From Actinoallomurus bryophytorum (GTDB taxonomy: Bacteria > Actinomycetota > Actinomycetes > Streptosporangiales > Streptosporangiaceae): 64,000 nucleotides of DNA. Every line of letters starts with the position of its first letter. The first letter of the stretch is position 1. Both the position numbers and the translations under genes were made by a program. This document shows positions 19,607 through 27,372 of the stretch, piece after piece. The DNA is taken from positions 7,583,237 through 7,647,236 of the forward strand of contig NZ_VFOZ01000001.1 of assembly GCF_006716425.1 (NCBI RefSeq), read 5' to 3'. The notes under the pieces are model-generated. The model did no database searches. It worked only from the letters and a program-made list of their open reading frames with translations, and was not told the origin of the DNA.

Positions 19607-20311
19607 ATGTCGCATCTTTGGGACGCCGCCGTCGGCGTCGCGTACGACCTCGTCACCGGACTGACGTCCGCTCTCACCCCCGTCGCCGGAGGCCTGGCCG
19701 CCGCCGTCGCCATCGTCGTCTTCACCGCCTGCGTACGGCTCGCCCTGCTGCCGCTGAGCCGCCGCCAGGCCAGGGCGGGCCAGGCGCGGCTGAGGCTCGA
19801 ACCACGGGCCAGGAAGATTCGTGAACGCCACCGCGCCGACCCCGTACGTGCCCACCAGGAGCTCGCGGCCCTCTACCGGGCGGAGGGCACCTCGATGTGG
19901 GCCGGGATCGGCCCGTCACTGCTCCAGCTCCCGGTCTTCTCCGTCGTCTACCGGATGTTCCTGTCCCCGGCCGTCGGCGGGCACGCCAACCTGCTGCTGG
20001 CCCACACGCTGCTCGGAGCCCCGCTGGGGGAGCGCTGGCTGTTCGGAGCGGGCGCCTTCGGCCCCCACGGGCTGGTGTTCCTGGCCCTCTTCGCCGCGCT
20101 CGCCGTGGTCGGCTGGTGGACCTCCCGCACCATGTACCGCTACCAGGCGCCACCGCCGGGCGCCCTCGGCAAGGTGATGCGGGTGGTCCCCTTCACCACG
20201 CTCGCGGTCGCGGCGTACGTCCCGCTCGCCGCGGGCCTGTACCTCCTGACCACGACCATCTGGACCGCGGCCGAACGCGCCCTCCTCTGGCGCGGCCCGG
20301 TCACGGCGTGA
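19607..20311 (+). CDS. YidC/Oxa1 family membrane insertase paralogue
   Basis: 234 residues from ATG 19607. It has the core Oxa1 plan: an amphipathic N-terminus, helix 1 with a polar start (VRLALLPLSRRQARAGQARL), a cytoplasmic helical hairpin (RLEPRARKIRERHRADPVRAHQELAALYR) and four further hydrophobic segments. The expected hydrophilic-groove Arg is probably in the FTACVRLALLPL segment. It lacks the large C-terminal tail of the housekeeping actinobacterial YidC, which is normally beside rnpA/jag near oriC, so this is a secondary paralogue. It follows DUF6412 and ends just before a strong terminator. Confidence 0.88.
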   Translation: MSHLWDAAVGVAYDLVTGLTSALTPVAGGLAAAVAIVVFTACVRLALLPLSRRQARAGQARLRLEPRARKIRERHRADPVRAHQELAALYRAEGTSMWAGIGPSLLQLPVFSVVYRMFLSPAVGGHANLLLAHTLLGAPLGERWLFGAGAFGPHGLVFLALFAALAVVGWWTSRTMYRYQAPPPGALGKVMRVVPFTTLAVAAYVPLAAGLYLLTTTIWTAAERALLWRGPVTA

Positions 20312-20315
20312 CCGC

Positions 20316-20360
20316 GCGCGGCGGCTCTCCCGGTCTTCCCAGCCGGGAGAGCCGCCGCGC
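20316..20360 (+). terminator. Strong hairpin after the YidC gene
   Basis: An 18-bp perfect stem (20316-20333 with 20343-20360, core GCGGCTCTCCCGG / CCGGGAGAGCCGC) with a 9-base loop begins 5 bases after the stop. It has no T-run, as is usual for high-GC actinomycete terminators. Confidence 0.8.
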
Positions 20361-20364
20361 TTCC

Positions 20365-20424
20365 GCCGGCGGCCCCCGCAGGCCGCCGGCCGCCCGAGAA
20401 GCCGCCTGCCCTCCCGTTAACGGG
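20365..20424 (-). terminator. Hairpins after the LPVTG secreted protein gene
   Basis: A perfect 10-bp stem GCCGGCGGCC (20365-20374) / GGCCGCCGGC (20381-20390), and a palindrome CCCGTTAACGGG (20413-20424) 17 bases past the stop. Both lie downstream of the minus-strand gene and back-to-back with the YidC terminator. Confidence 0.6.
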
Positions 20425-20441
20425 CGGCTCGTCGCGTGGGG

Positions 20442-21107
20442 TCAGCCGGTGACCGGCAGGTCGCTGTCGACCGGGGTCGGGGCGGGAGCCTCGCCCGGCG
20501 AGGTGGAGGTGCTCGGCGTCGGGGAGGGCGTGCCCGTGTCGGTCGTCGTCGGGGTGGGGGTCGGCTTCGGCTGGTGCGGCCGGCACTTCAGGCCCGCGAG
20601 ATGCCCCGTCGTGCCCGCGACGCTGTCCTCGGACATGTGCTCCCGGCACGTCCGGTAGTCCCAGTGCCACGGGTCGATGCCACTCGTCGTCGCGGCCGTG
20701 AAGTAGTGCACGGGCCACTGGCCGGTCGCCGGCCCGGCGCTGCCGGAGTAGTGCTCGCCGGGTACGCAGTGCGGCTTGGCGGCCGAGGTGACCGTGTAGT
20801 CGCCCCGCCCGGCGAACACGCCGGTGACCGCGTTCTGGATCGTGTCGCCGGAGTCGGACCTGGTGCCGGCGATCGTCGTGAAGTGCCCGAGGTCGGTGAT
20901 GTGCGCCTTCCACGTACCCTCACTCGCGGCCCGGATCGTGGTGATGCGGACGAACGTGTCGTTCGCCCACGGCGGGCTCGCGTTCTCCGGATGCGCCGTG
21001 AACGTGGCTCTGCAGGTCACGGCCCCGCTGCTGTGCGCGTAGGCGACGGCCGGCACGGCGAGAACACCGAAAGCCGCTGCCGCCGGCAGGGCGAGGAACT
21101 TGTTCAT
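20442..21107 (-). CDS. Secreted protein of unknown function ending in LPVTG
   Basis: 221 residues. A signal peptide is clear (MNKFLALPAAAAFGVLAVPA, cleavage near AYA-HSS). The mature part has paired Cys and many Trp/His (HWDYRTCREH), then a Pro/Thr/Ser-rich linker (PKPTPTPTTTDTGTPSPTPS) and the final residues DSDLPVTG directly before the stop. LPxTG is the sortase recognition motif, but the hydrophobic segment and basic tail that must follow it are missing. The protein is probably released or shortened by mutation; frame-shifted reading of the next 60 bases does not restore a tail. Family unknown. Confidence 0.75.
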   Translation of the reverse strand: MNKFLALPAAAAFGVLAVPAVAYAHSSGAVTCRATFTAHPENASPPWANDTFVRITTIRAASEGTWKAHITDLGHFTTIAGTRSDSGDTIQNAVTGVFAGRGDYTVTSAAKPHCVPGEHYSGSAGPATGQWPVHYFTAATTSGIDPWHWDYRTCREHMSEDSVAGTTGHLAGLKCRPHQPKPTPTPTTTDTGTPSPTPSTSTSPGEAPAPTPVDSDLPVTG

Positions 21108-21332
21108 GTCGGACCTTCTCCGCTGGGTGTACAGACGGAGACGCTGCGGAGTGACGGCTGGTTGTCGTCGTGGCCCGATCAGGACAGGCTGACGGCCGAG
21201 TCGGATGGGACGGAGGAGGCGGCCGCCGCCTTCCGTTGTGACCGAGGCGCGCCCCGATGACCTTCCGGGAGCGGCGCCGGCGACCCGTCACGGCACCGGA
21301 TGTGCGCAGGTGGGTGCACTAGGGTGACGCGT

Positions 21333-21428
21333 GGAGGCGTGAGGGTGCCTGGTGGCCCTCCTGGTCTTCAAAACCATTGGACGGCGCTCGGCGTCGTCGG
21401 CGGGTTCGATTCCCGTACGCCTCCGCCA
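21333..21428 (+). tRNA. selC: tRNA-Sec (anticodon TCA)
   Basis: 96 bases including an encoded CCA. The 8-bp acceptor GGAGGCGT / ACGCCTCC (21333-21340 / 21417-21424) plus a 5-bp T stem (loop TTCGATT) give the 13-bp acceptor branch typical of bacterial tRNA-Sec. The D stem has 6 bp (GAGGGT 21341-21346 / GCCCTC 21355-21360). The anticodon loop is CTTCAAA with TCA at 21368-21370. The long variable arm has an 8-bp stem (21380-21387 / 21391-21398). Discriminator G. The first anticodon-stem pair is a C-T mismatch. It reads the UGA in the formate dehydrogenase gene. Confidence 0.97.
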
Positions 21429-21970
21429 CTCTCCACCGGCAGCGGTTCCGTGCCGGCGGGTTCGATGTCCACCACGACCATCTTCTCCAGCCGGTAGAGC
21501 TCGAGGTCGGCGCGATCGGACTCTTCGCCCGCACGGATCTGGTGGAAGCGGAAGGTCGCGTTCGTCTCGTTCGCGGACAGGACGCAGCGCACCGGGCCGG
21601 GCTCGTCCAGCCGGTGGACCAACGTGGCGAACTCCAAGGCGAACGCCATGCCATGGAGGAGCAGCGTCCGCTGGTCGTCCTCCGTGATGACCGGTGCGTC
21701 ATCGACGATCTCCACCCTCACCGGGACGACGTCCTCCAGGTGAAACGAGCTGTCCGCGTCCTCCCACGCGGTGAGATCGGCGGAGCCCGCGGACCCGCGA
21801 TCGGCGGCGCCGGACGAGTCCGCCCAGGTGAGCACCTTCCCGCGGCGGACGATCCCCGTACTGATGCGCTGCCGGAGACCGGGCGCCAGGCCACCGGGCG
21901 GCGCGAGCGAGGGAGACCCGGCCACCATCCCGAGCATCAGCGCGGCGGCGTCGTTCATCCTCAGCGACAT
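21368..21970 (-). CDS. Hypothetical protein overlapping selC antisense
   Basis: 200 residues from ATG 21970 (ATG 21958 also possible). No family recognised. The middle reads like a folded acidic domain (HLEDVVPVRVEIVDDAPVIT, ALEFATLVHRLDEPGPVRCV, LELYRLEKMVVVDIEPAG). The C-terminal 20 residues are encoded by the complement of the tRNA-Sec gene. The stop codon TGA is the complement of the TCA anticodon. Natural coding composition stops around PLPVES, so the final segment may be tolerated read-through into selC rather than selected protein. Convergent overlap of about 61 bases. Confidence 0.6.
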   Translation of the reverse strand: MSLRMNDAAALMLGMVAGSPSLAPPGGLAPGLRQRISTGIVRRGKVLTWADSSGAADRGSAGSADLTAWEDADSSFHLEDVVPVRVEIVDDAPVITEDDQRTLLLHGMAFALEFATLVHRLDEPGPVRCVLSANETNATFRFHQIRAGEESDRADLELYRLEKMVVVDIEPAGTEPLPVESGGGVRESNPPTTPSAVQWF

Positions 21971-22111
21971 CACGCGGCAAATGATCGCAGCGAAGCCCGT
22001 CCCGCGCGTCCGCCGGACCGTCCGGGACCATGCGCGGCGAGTGAAAACGGTTTGCGGTGGGGCCGGGACGGAAGGTAGGACTGGCGGCCGGCACCTCACA
22101 AGAGGCCCGTA

Positions 22112-22154
22112 GTGGTGAAAGGAGGGACGAGCCGATGAGTCCGCATTTCACCAC
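22112..22154 (+). promoter_or_regulatory. Hairpin enclosing a ribosome site and short-ORF start
   Basis: GTGGTGAAA (22112-22120) and TTTCACCAC (22146-22154) are a perfect 9-bp inverted repeat. The loop between them contains GGAGGG and the ATG at 22135. In RNA the stem would take part of the AAAGGAGG ribosome site out of use. It may control the short ORF and, through it, the downstream GNAT gene. Confidence 0.45.
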
Positions 22155-22188
22155 GCTCGGCCCCTCCCGGGGCGCGGAAGGCCGCTGA
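22135..22188 (+). CDS. Possible 17-aa leader peptide
   Basis: ATG 22135 is preceded by AAAGGAGGG at about 8 bases, the best ribosome site in this spacer. It encodes MSPHFTTLGPSRGAEGR and stops at 22188, 41 bases before the GNAT start. The ORF is too short to judge by composition. Its strong ribosome site and the hairpin around its start suggest an upstream regulatory ORF rather than a functional peptide. Confidence 0.4.
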   Translation: MSPHFTTLGPSRGAEGR

Positions 22189-22229
22189 CCTCGGGAACGG
22201 ACGGCGTGCTTCTCCCCGGAGAGTCCGTA

Positions 22230-23153
22230 ATGAACGACCTGACCGTGCGTCCGATCACCGGATCGGACGAGCTCGACCTGTTCAACCGGCTGCCCTATGT
22301 CCTCAACGACGAACTGGCCGGCGATCTCGCCGCCGGCCGCCGGCGGCCCGAATGGATGTGGATGGCCCTGCGGGGCGATCGGCCGATCGCCAGGGCCGCG
22401 TGGTCGGCGCGGCCGTCGCACGACGAGCCGTGGCTCCTGGACATCTTCGACCTGGCCGGCGGGCCGGAGGCCACGGACGCGGGTGTACGCCTGCTGAAGA
22501 CGGCGATGGCCGAGGTCGGAGCGACACCGCCCTACGTCCGTTTCGTCGGCCCGCGCTGGCGCGAGGACCCGGAGGAACGCCGGGAGGCCGAGGTCCGCAT
22601 GTCCGCACTCGAACGCACCGGCGCCCGGCTGTTCGTCGAGCGCCTGCGGCTCGAGTGGCGGCGCGGCGGGCCCGTGCCGGAGCCGGGCGAGCGGCTGGTG
22701 TTCCGGCCCGCCGGCGACGCCGGGGAGCTCATCGCGCTGATGACCGAGGTCCTCGAGGGGACCCTGGACGCCTACAGCCGCCAGGAGCTGACCCGCGGGT
22801 CCGCGCGCGAGGCGGCCGGCGCGCAGTACGAGGACGAGCTGGCCGGCTACGAGGGTCCGCGTGAGTGGTGGCGGATCGCGGCACTGCCGGGCGGAGAGCC
22901 GGTGGGGTTCGTGATTCCCACGCGTAACGCCTACGGCGCGATCATCGCCTACCTCGGCGTACGGCCCGCGCATCGCGGCAACGGCCACGTCGACGCGATC
23001 CTCGGCGAGGGCACGAGGATTCTCGCGAACGCGGACGTGCCGCGCATCCGCGCGAACACCGACCTCGGCAACGTGCCGATGGCACGGGCGTTCGCGCGCG
23101 CCGGTTATGTCGCGTTCGAGCACCAGATCGACATGACGTGGAGCCGGACCTGA
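22230..23153 (+). CDS. GNAT family N-acetyltransferase
   Basis: 307 residues. A tandem GNAT plan is likely: a degenerate N-terminal half (DLTVRPITGSDELDLFNRLP) and a C-terminal half with the acetyl-CoA strand-loop AYLGVRPAHRGNGHVDAIL and the late IRANTDLGNVPMARAFARAGY, where the NxxMxxxNxxLGF pattern is kept as NVPMARAFARAGY. The Q/RxxGxG/A loop reads HRGNGH, with G-N-G replacing GxG/A. Substrate unknown. ATG 22230 is used. The leader hairpin upstream hints at translational control. Confidence 0.85.
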   Translation: MNDLTVRPITGSDELDLFNRLPYVLNDELAGDLAAGRRRPEWMWMALRGDRPIARAAWSARPSHDEPWLLDIFDLAGGPEATDAGVRLLKTAMAEVGATPPYVRFVGPRWREDPEERREAEVRMSALERTGARLFVERLRLEWRRGGPVPEPGERLVFRPAGDAGELIALMTEVLEGTLDAYSRQELTRGSAREAAGAQYEDELAGYEGPREWWRIAALPGGEPVGFVIPTRNAYGAIIAYLGVRPAHRGNGHVDAILGEGTRILANADVPRIRANTDLGNVPMARAFARAGYVAFEHQIDMTWSRT

Positions 23154-23211
23154 CCGTGGGCCGTCGAAACGCCGTCCCGGCTGGGGACGGTGCGCGCCGT
23201 ATGCTGACGCC

Positions 23212-23775
23212 GTGCCCAAGCTGTGGAACGAGACGATCGAGGCACACCGCGCGGCGGTGCGTGACGCGACGCTGGACACCACCGCGGCGCTGGTGGCCGA
23301 GCACGGGCCCGCGTCGGTGACGATGTCGAAGATCGCCGAGCGGACCGGCATCGGCCGCGCCACGCTGTACAAGTACTTCCCGGACGTCGAGACGATCCTC
23401 ACCGCCTGGCACGAGCGCCAGATCGGCGCCCATCTCGACCACCTCGCCCAGATCCGCGAACACGCGGCGAACCCACTCGAGGCGGTGCTCGAGGCCTACG
23501 CGTTCATCGCGTACGAGCACGACGCCGGCGACCCGCTCGCCGCGATGCTGCACCGCGGCGAGCACGTCGCCGAGGCCCAGCGACGGCTGCGCGGCTTCGT
23601 CCGCGACCTGCTCGCCGAGGGCGCGCGTGCGGGCGAGGTCCGCGGCGACGTGGCCCCCGACGAGCTCGCGGGTTACTGCCTCCACGCCCTGACGGCCGCC
23701 GCCGGCCTGCCCTCGAAGGCCGCCGTCCAGCGGCTGGTGACCGTCACGATGGCCGGGCTCCGCGGACCGGCCTGA
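23212..23775 (+). CDS. TetR/AcrR family transcriptional regulator
   Basis: 187 residues from GTG 23212. The DNA-binding domain spans residues 10-58: TLDTTAALVAEHGPASVTMS, then KIAERTGIGRATLYKYFPDVETIL, the standard TetR recognition helix followed by YKYF. The C-terminal ligand domain is divergent. The neighbour on the same strand is a GNAT and the next gene is convergent with a 4-base gap, so the target is not obvious from position. Confidence 0.92.
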   Translation: MPKLWNETIEAHRAAVRDATLDTTAALVAEHGPASVTMSKIAERTGIGRATLYKYFPDVETILTAWHERQIGAHLDHLAQIREHAANPLEAVLEAYAFIAYEHDAGDPLAAMLHRGEHVAEAQRRLRGFVRDLLAEGARAGEVRGDVAPDELAGYCLHALTAAAGLPSKAAVQRLVTVTMAGLRGPA

Positions 23776-23779
23776 CGTC

Positions 23780-24232
23780 TCAGGGGCCGCTCCGGCCCTC
23801 ACGCAGCATCGTGACGGTCTCGTCCACGCGCCTGCGCCGCGTCTCGTCCTTCTTGGCCTGCTCGATCCGCAGGACGAACCACTGCTTCCTGCTGTAGGAG
23901 AGCCCGTCGAAGAACCGCCTCGCCTCGGGCTCTCCGTCAAGGATGGCCGCGAGGTCCTCGGGCACGGCCACCTCACGGGGCTCGGTGTCGAGCTCGAGGT
24001 CGACGTCCACCTCGTCCCCGGCCGCGACGGCGGCGGCCTCACGGTTCTGCGCGCTGACCCCGACCATGAACCGCCCGCCCATGGACGCGACCGTGCTGCG
24101 GTAGGTATGGCCGCCGATCGTGACCCGGACCGGCGGGCGCCGGCCGGCGCCGAGCGCGGTGACGACGTCATCGGGAACCTGGAAACCCGTCGCGGTCTTG
24201 CCGCCCAGCTCGATCGTCGCGCGGAACCGCAT
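23780..24232 (-). CDS. DUF1905 / YdeI-OmpD-associated family protein
   Basis: 150 residues in two parts. The DUF1905 beta-barrel domain (MRFRATIELGGKTATGFQVP, GAGRRPPVRVTIGGHTYRST, GRFMVGVSAQNREAA) is followed by a YdeI-type helical C-terminus (LDGEPEARRFFDGLSYSRKQ, then VLRIEQAKKDETRRRRVDETV). These proteins are widespread in Actinobacteria with no established function. Length is normal for the fused form. Stand-alone gene. Confidence 0.85.
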   Translation of the reverse strand: MRFRATIELGGKTATGFQVPDDVVTALGAGRRPPVRVTIGGHTYRSTVASMGGRFMVGVSAQNREAAAVAAGDEVDVDLELDTEPREVAVPEDLAAILDGEPEARRFFDGLSYSRKQWFVLRIEQAKKDETRRRRVDETVTMLREGRSGP

Positions 24233-24301
24233 CTACCCGACCTCCCAGGAGGTTTTCGGCCTGTGGGCGTTCGCCCGGATGAGCAGACTACCTCCGGTCC
24301 C

Positions 24302-25330
24302 TCAGCCGAGGGCGATCCTCGCCAGGGTGGCGCGGGCGATGCGCTCCACGCCGCTCGGGGAGGCCAGGCCGGCACGCGTGGTGACCAGCCTCACCGTCAC
24401 GATCACGTTGGCCTTCCGTACGATCACGTCGGCCGCGGTGCGCCGGGGCCGGGTCCCGCCGCCGGTGAGCTCCCGCGCCTCGTCGCCCAGGCCCGCCAGC
24501 GCTGTCACGGTACGGTCCGGGCCGCGGGCGCCGGCCACCGTACGGACGAAGCCGTCGTGCGCGGTCGCGCACGCGTTGTGCAGCAGGTCCTTGCGTGTCA
24601 GCCCCAGCCCGATCGAGAAGGTGTCCACGTCGCCGGCCCGCCAGGTGCACCCCTCCTGTGTGTCGATCGAGCCCGGCAGGAGTATGTCGGCGTCGGGCGT
24701 CTCCTCGCCGGCGGGCAGCAGCGTACGAGCGACGGAGCCGAAGCCGGAACACACGTCGGGCAGCCGGCCGGCCTCGTGGCGCCACGGCCACGAGGCGTCA
24801 TTCCACGGGGCGTTCAGGGGGGCCAGGAGGCCGAGGCAGGCGAGCCACAGGACCCAGAAGGCGGTGATCCGGCCCAGCCCGTGCCGTACCGGTCGTGGCC
24901 GGCATCGGCTCCGGCGTGCCAGCTCGGCCACGGCCGCGTCGAAGTCCGCGTCGGCGCGGTGCCGGAACCTCGCGGGCGCGAACAGCACCTCGGGGCGGTC
25001 CGTCGTGATTCGCACCCTCTCCAGGAGCAGGCCGTGCCGCAGCTCGACGCCGGTGACGCTCGCCCACCCGATCCACGGCCCCGCCGGGCCGTGGGGCCAC
25101 CGGGCCTGGAACGCCCTGGCGGTGACGGCCACCCGGCCGCGCACCAGGATGACCGGGTAGACGGCCAGGAAGCTCTCGGTACCGACCGACATCACCACGG
25201 CGGGGGAGGAGGCCACGGACGCCAGCCACACGCTCACGGCCAGCGCGGACAGCGCCAGCGCACTCCACGCCGTGCACCAGCGGCGGAACCGGCGTGAGGA
25301 GGTGAGCACCACGGCCGGGCAGGGGTCCAC
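24302..25330 (-). CDS. Hypothetical membrane protein with PH-like segment
   Basis: 342 residues from GTG 25330. Two membrane helices lie near 20-65 and one near 150-172. Between them a soluble part (AVTARAFQARWPHGPAGPWI, then GVELRHGLLLERVRITTDRPEVLF) looks like a PH-like bacterial domain. The exported C-terminal domain (CSGFGSVARTLLP, EGCTWRAGDVDTFSIGL, VRKANVIVTVRLVTT) resembles the sensor-like extracytoplasmic domains found in actinobacterial lipoproteins. I cannot name a family. Divergent from the PP2C gene with 122 bases between. Confidence 0.6.
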   Translation of the reverse strand: MDPCPAVVLTSSRRFRRWCTAWSALALSALAVSVWLASVASSPAVVMSVGTESFLAVYPVILVRGRVAVTARAFQARWPHGPAGPWIGWASVTGVELRHGLLLERVRITTDRPEVLFAPARFRHRADADFDAAVAELARRSRCRPRPVRHGLGRITAFWVLWLACLGLLAPLNAPWNDASWPWRHEAGRLPDVCSGFGSVARTLLPAGEETPDADILLPGSIDTQEGCTWRAGDVDTFSIGLGLTRKDLLHNACATAHDGFVRTVAGARGPDRTVTALAGLGDEARELTGGGTRPRRTAADVIVRKANVIVTVRLVTTRAGLASPSGVERIARATLARIALG

Positions 25331-25452
25331 CGCAGAACCTCTCGATCGCGGACTACTCCGTCGAGTCGGACTCTGTCAGATTCTCTGTCATCGGACGAGA
25401 GCGCAGGTCCGGTCCGTCTTCGCGCGCAGCCCTCGCTACCATCGCGGACGAC

Positions 25453-26247
25453 ATGGCGACTCCACACGAGGCGGCCGCAGGGCCGTCCGACATCACCTTC
25501 GCGACCCGGGCGGCGCCCGGCGTCGTCAACGAGGACTATGTGGCGGCCGGCCCCGACTGGGCGGTCGTGCTCGACGGGGCGACGGCGCCGGCCGGGGTCG
25601 ACAGCGGCTGCGTGCACGACGTCGCCTGGCTGGTCCACCGGCTCGCGGCGGCGCTGAGCGCCGGCCTGACCGGTACGGCCGGGGAGGCCGGCGGGTCACT
25701 CGGCGATGTCCTGGCCGCCGCGATCAAGCAGGTCTGCGCGGCGCACGCCGACACATGCGATCTGGCGAACCCGGACAGCCCGTCGTCGACCGTCGCACTG
25801 GCCCGCTGGGGCCGGGGCCGCCTCGAATGCCTGGTGCTGGCCGACTCGCCGATCGCCGTCCACCTTCGTGACGGCTCGATCGCCGTGGTCGAGGACGACC
25901 GCATCATGCGCCTGCCGGGCGGGCCGCCGTACACGCTCGAACTGGTGCGTGCCCGGCGCAACCGGCCGGGCGGGTTCTGGGTGGCGAGCACCAGCCAGGC
26001 CGCCGCGTACGAGGCGGTGACCGCGACGTTCCCCGAGGAGGAGGTCGACGCGGTCGCGATGCTCACCGACGGGGTCACGCGCCTGATCGATCGTTACCGC
26101 CGTACGTGGCGCGACGTGATGGAGGAGCTGAGGACGGGCGGGCCGGACCACGTGATCGATCTTGTCCGGGCGGCGGAGCGGGCCGAGCCGGCCGGTCGTG
26201 GCAAGGCACACGACGACGCCACCGCGCTGCTCGTCACACGCCGCTGA
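25453..26247 (+). CDS. PP2C-like serine/threonine phosphatase domain protein
   Basis: 264 residues. Family signs are NEDYVAAGPDWAVVLDGATAP near 30-50 (metal-binding Asp and the DGxT of PP2C), SPSSTVALARWGRGRLECLVLADSPI (the second block), AMLTDGVTR (the GxxD-type block) and a late AHDDATALLVTRR, the DDxT/S end motif. The first metal motif is shortened compared with classical PP2C (NEDY instead of RxxNED), so activity is likely but not certain. It precedes a GTG-started ORF by 2 bases in an apparent operon. Confidence 0.8.
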   Translation: MATPHEAAAGPSDITFATRAAPGVVNEDYVAAGPDWAVVLDGATAPAGVDSGCVHDVAWLVHRLAAALSAGLTGTAGEAGGSLGDVLAAAIKQVCAAHADTCDLANPDSPSSTVALARWGRGRLECLVLADSPIAVHLRDGSIAVVEDDRIMRLPGGPPYTLELVRARRNRPGGFWVASTSQAAAYEAVTATFPEEEVDAVAMLTDGVTRLIDRYRRTWRDVMEELRTGGPDHVIDLVRAAERAEPAGRGKAHDDATALLVTRR

Positions 26248-26249
26248 CC

Positions 26250-27062
26250 GTGGCACCGGACCCGAGGAGCCTCGCCGCGCTCGGCCTGACGCGAGATCCG
26301 GTCGCGTACCCGCTGACCTATCCCGGGCGCCTGCCGGCGGAGTCCGGACTGCTCGACGGCGACCGCTTTCTCGCCCTGCGCGAGCGTACGGGCGCGTTCC
26401 CCGGCGGCTGGGCGCTGGACGCCGCCACGACGCTCGACGACCTGCTCCGGAGCAGGGGCGCCCCGCCGCTGGCGGACCGGCACCCGATCCTGGCCGTGGG
26501 CTCCAACGGCTCGCCCGCCCAGCTGCGCCGCAAGCTGGCCGGCCACGCGAGCGTCCTGCTTCCGCTGACGTACGCGACGGTCCGCGGCCTGGTCTGCGGC
26601 GTGTCGGCCCACGTCAGCGGGCCCGGGTACGTTCCCGCCGCCCCGGTTCGCGTCGGTGGCGCGACCGGACGCCTCGTGGTGCTGTGGCCGGACGACGCGC
26701 AACTGTCCGTCATCGACGCGACCGAGCCGAACTACCACCTGCTTCCGCTGCCGGGCACGGTGACCGTGTCCCTCGACGGGGGCGCGCCGCTCGCCGGATG
26801 TCGCCTGTACGCGGGCCGTCACGGCTGCCTCGTCGACCGGGACGGCGACCCGTTCCACCTCACCGGGCAGGCCGAGCTCCTGACCGCCCTGCTCGCCGAT
26901 CTGCCCGGGCTCGGCCGTCTCACCGGAGCGCGGGACCCGGGGGAGTTCGCCGCCCGTGCCCGTCGCGACCCCGGGCTGCGTGAGCGGATACGCGTATTGT
27001 GGCGCCGTGAAGGCAGGGTCCTCGAACAGCCCGAACTCAGCAGGAAAGAGACGCCATCCTGA
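26250..27062 (+). CDS. Hypothetical protein with GGCT-like AVGSN motif
   Basis: 270 residues from GTG 26250, two bases after the PP2C stop and probably co-translated. The segment HPILAVGSNGSPAQLRRKLA resembles the nucleotide-like YGSNL loop of gamma-glutamylcyclotransferase-fold proteins, followed by strands VLLPLTYATVRGLVCGVSAH and LVVLWPDDAQLSVIDATEPNY. Beyond this resemblance no family is clear. No membrane segments. Confidence 0.6.
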   Translation: MAPDPRSLAALGLTRDPVAYPLTYPGRLPAESGLLDGDRFLALRERTGAFPGGWALDAATTLDDLLRSRGAPPLADRHPILAVGSNGSPAQLRRKLAGHASVLLPLTYATVRGLVCGVSAHVSGPGYVPAAPVRVGGATGRLVVLWPDDAQLSVIDATEPNYHLLPLPGTVTVSLDGGAPLAGCRLYAGRHGCLVDRDGDPFHLTGQAELLTALLADLPGLGRLTGARDPGEFAARARRDPGLRERIRVLWRREGRVLEQPELSRKETPS

Positions 27063-27126
27063 CCATGGGATACCGATTCACCAGCGAAGCCATACTTTTC
27101 CGCGGCTTAGGCCATACCATGGGCCC

Positions 27127-27372
27127 ATGGCGACGGAGAAGATCACGGTGACGGTGCCGGCGGAGGTGCTGGAGAGCGCACGCGCGGCGGTCGCGTCGGG
27201 CGTCGCGCCGAGCGTCTCGGCCTACGTCTCCGAGGCGGTACGCGACCGGGCCGAGCGTGAGCGGCTCGTGGCCGCGGTCGAAAACCGCTGGGGTCCGTTC
27301 GACGATGAGGCGACCGACTGGGCGCGCCGGATCTTCGAGAGTGGCGACGGGGACGGCCGGCGGACTTCGTGA
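27127..27372 (+). CDS. Ribbon-helix-helix antitoxin
   Basis: 81 residues: a short beta strand (EKITVTVPAEVLESARAAVA) followed by two helices (SVSAYVSEAVRDRAERERLV), the CopG/MetJ ribbon-helix-helix pattern, and an acidic C-terminal tail that would wrap the toxin. Its last four bases overlap the GTG of the PIN gene. Type II antitoxins of this kind neutralise the toxin and repress their own operon. ATG 27127 is the only good start. Confidence 0.82.
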   Translation: MATEKITVTVPAEVLESARAAVASGVAPSVSAYVSEAVRDRAERERLVAAVENRWGPFDDEATDWARRIFESGDGDGRRTS

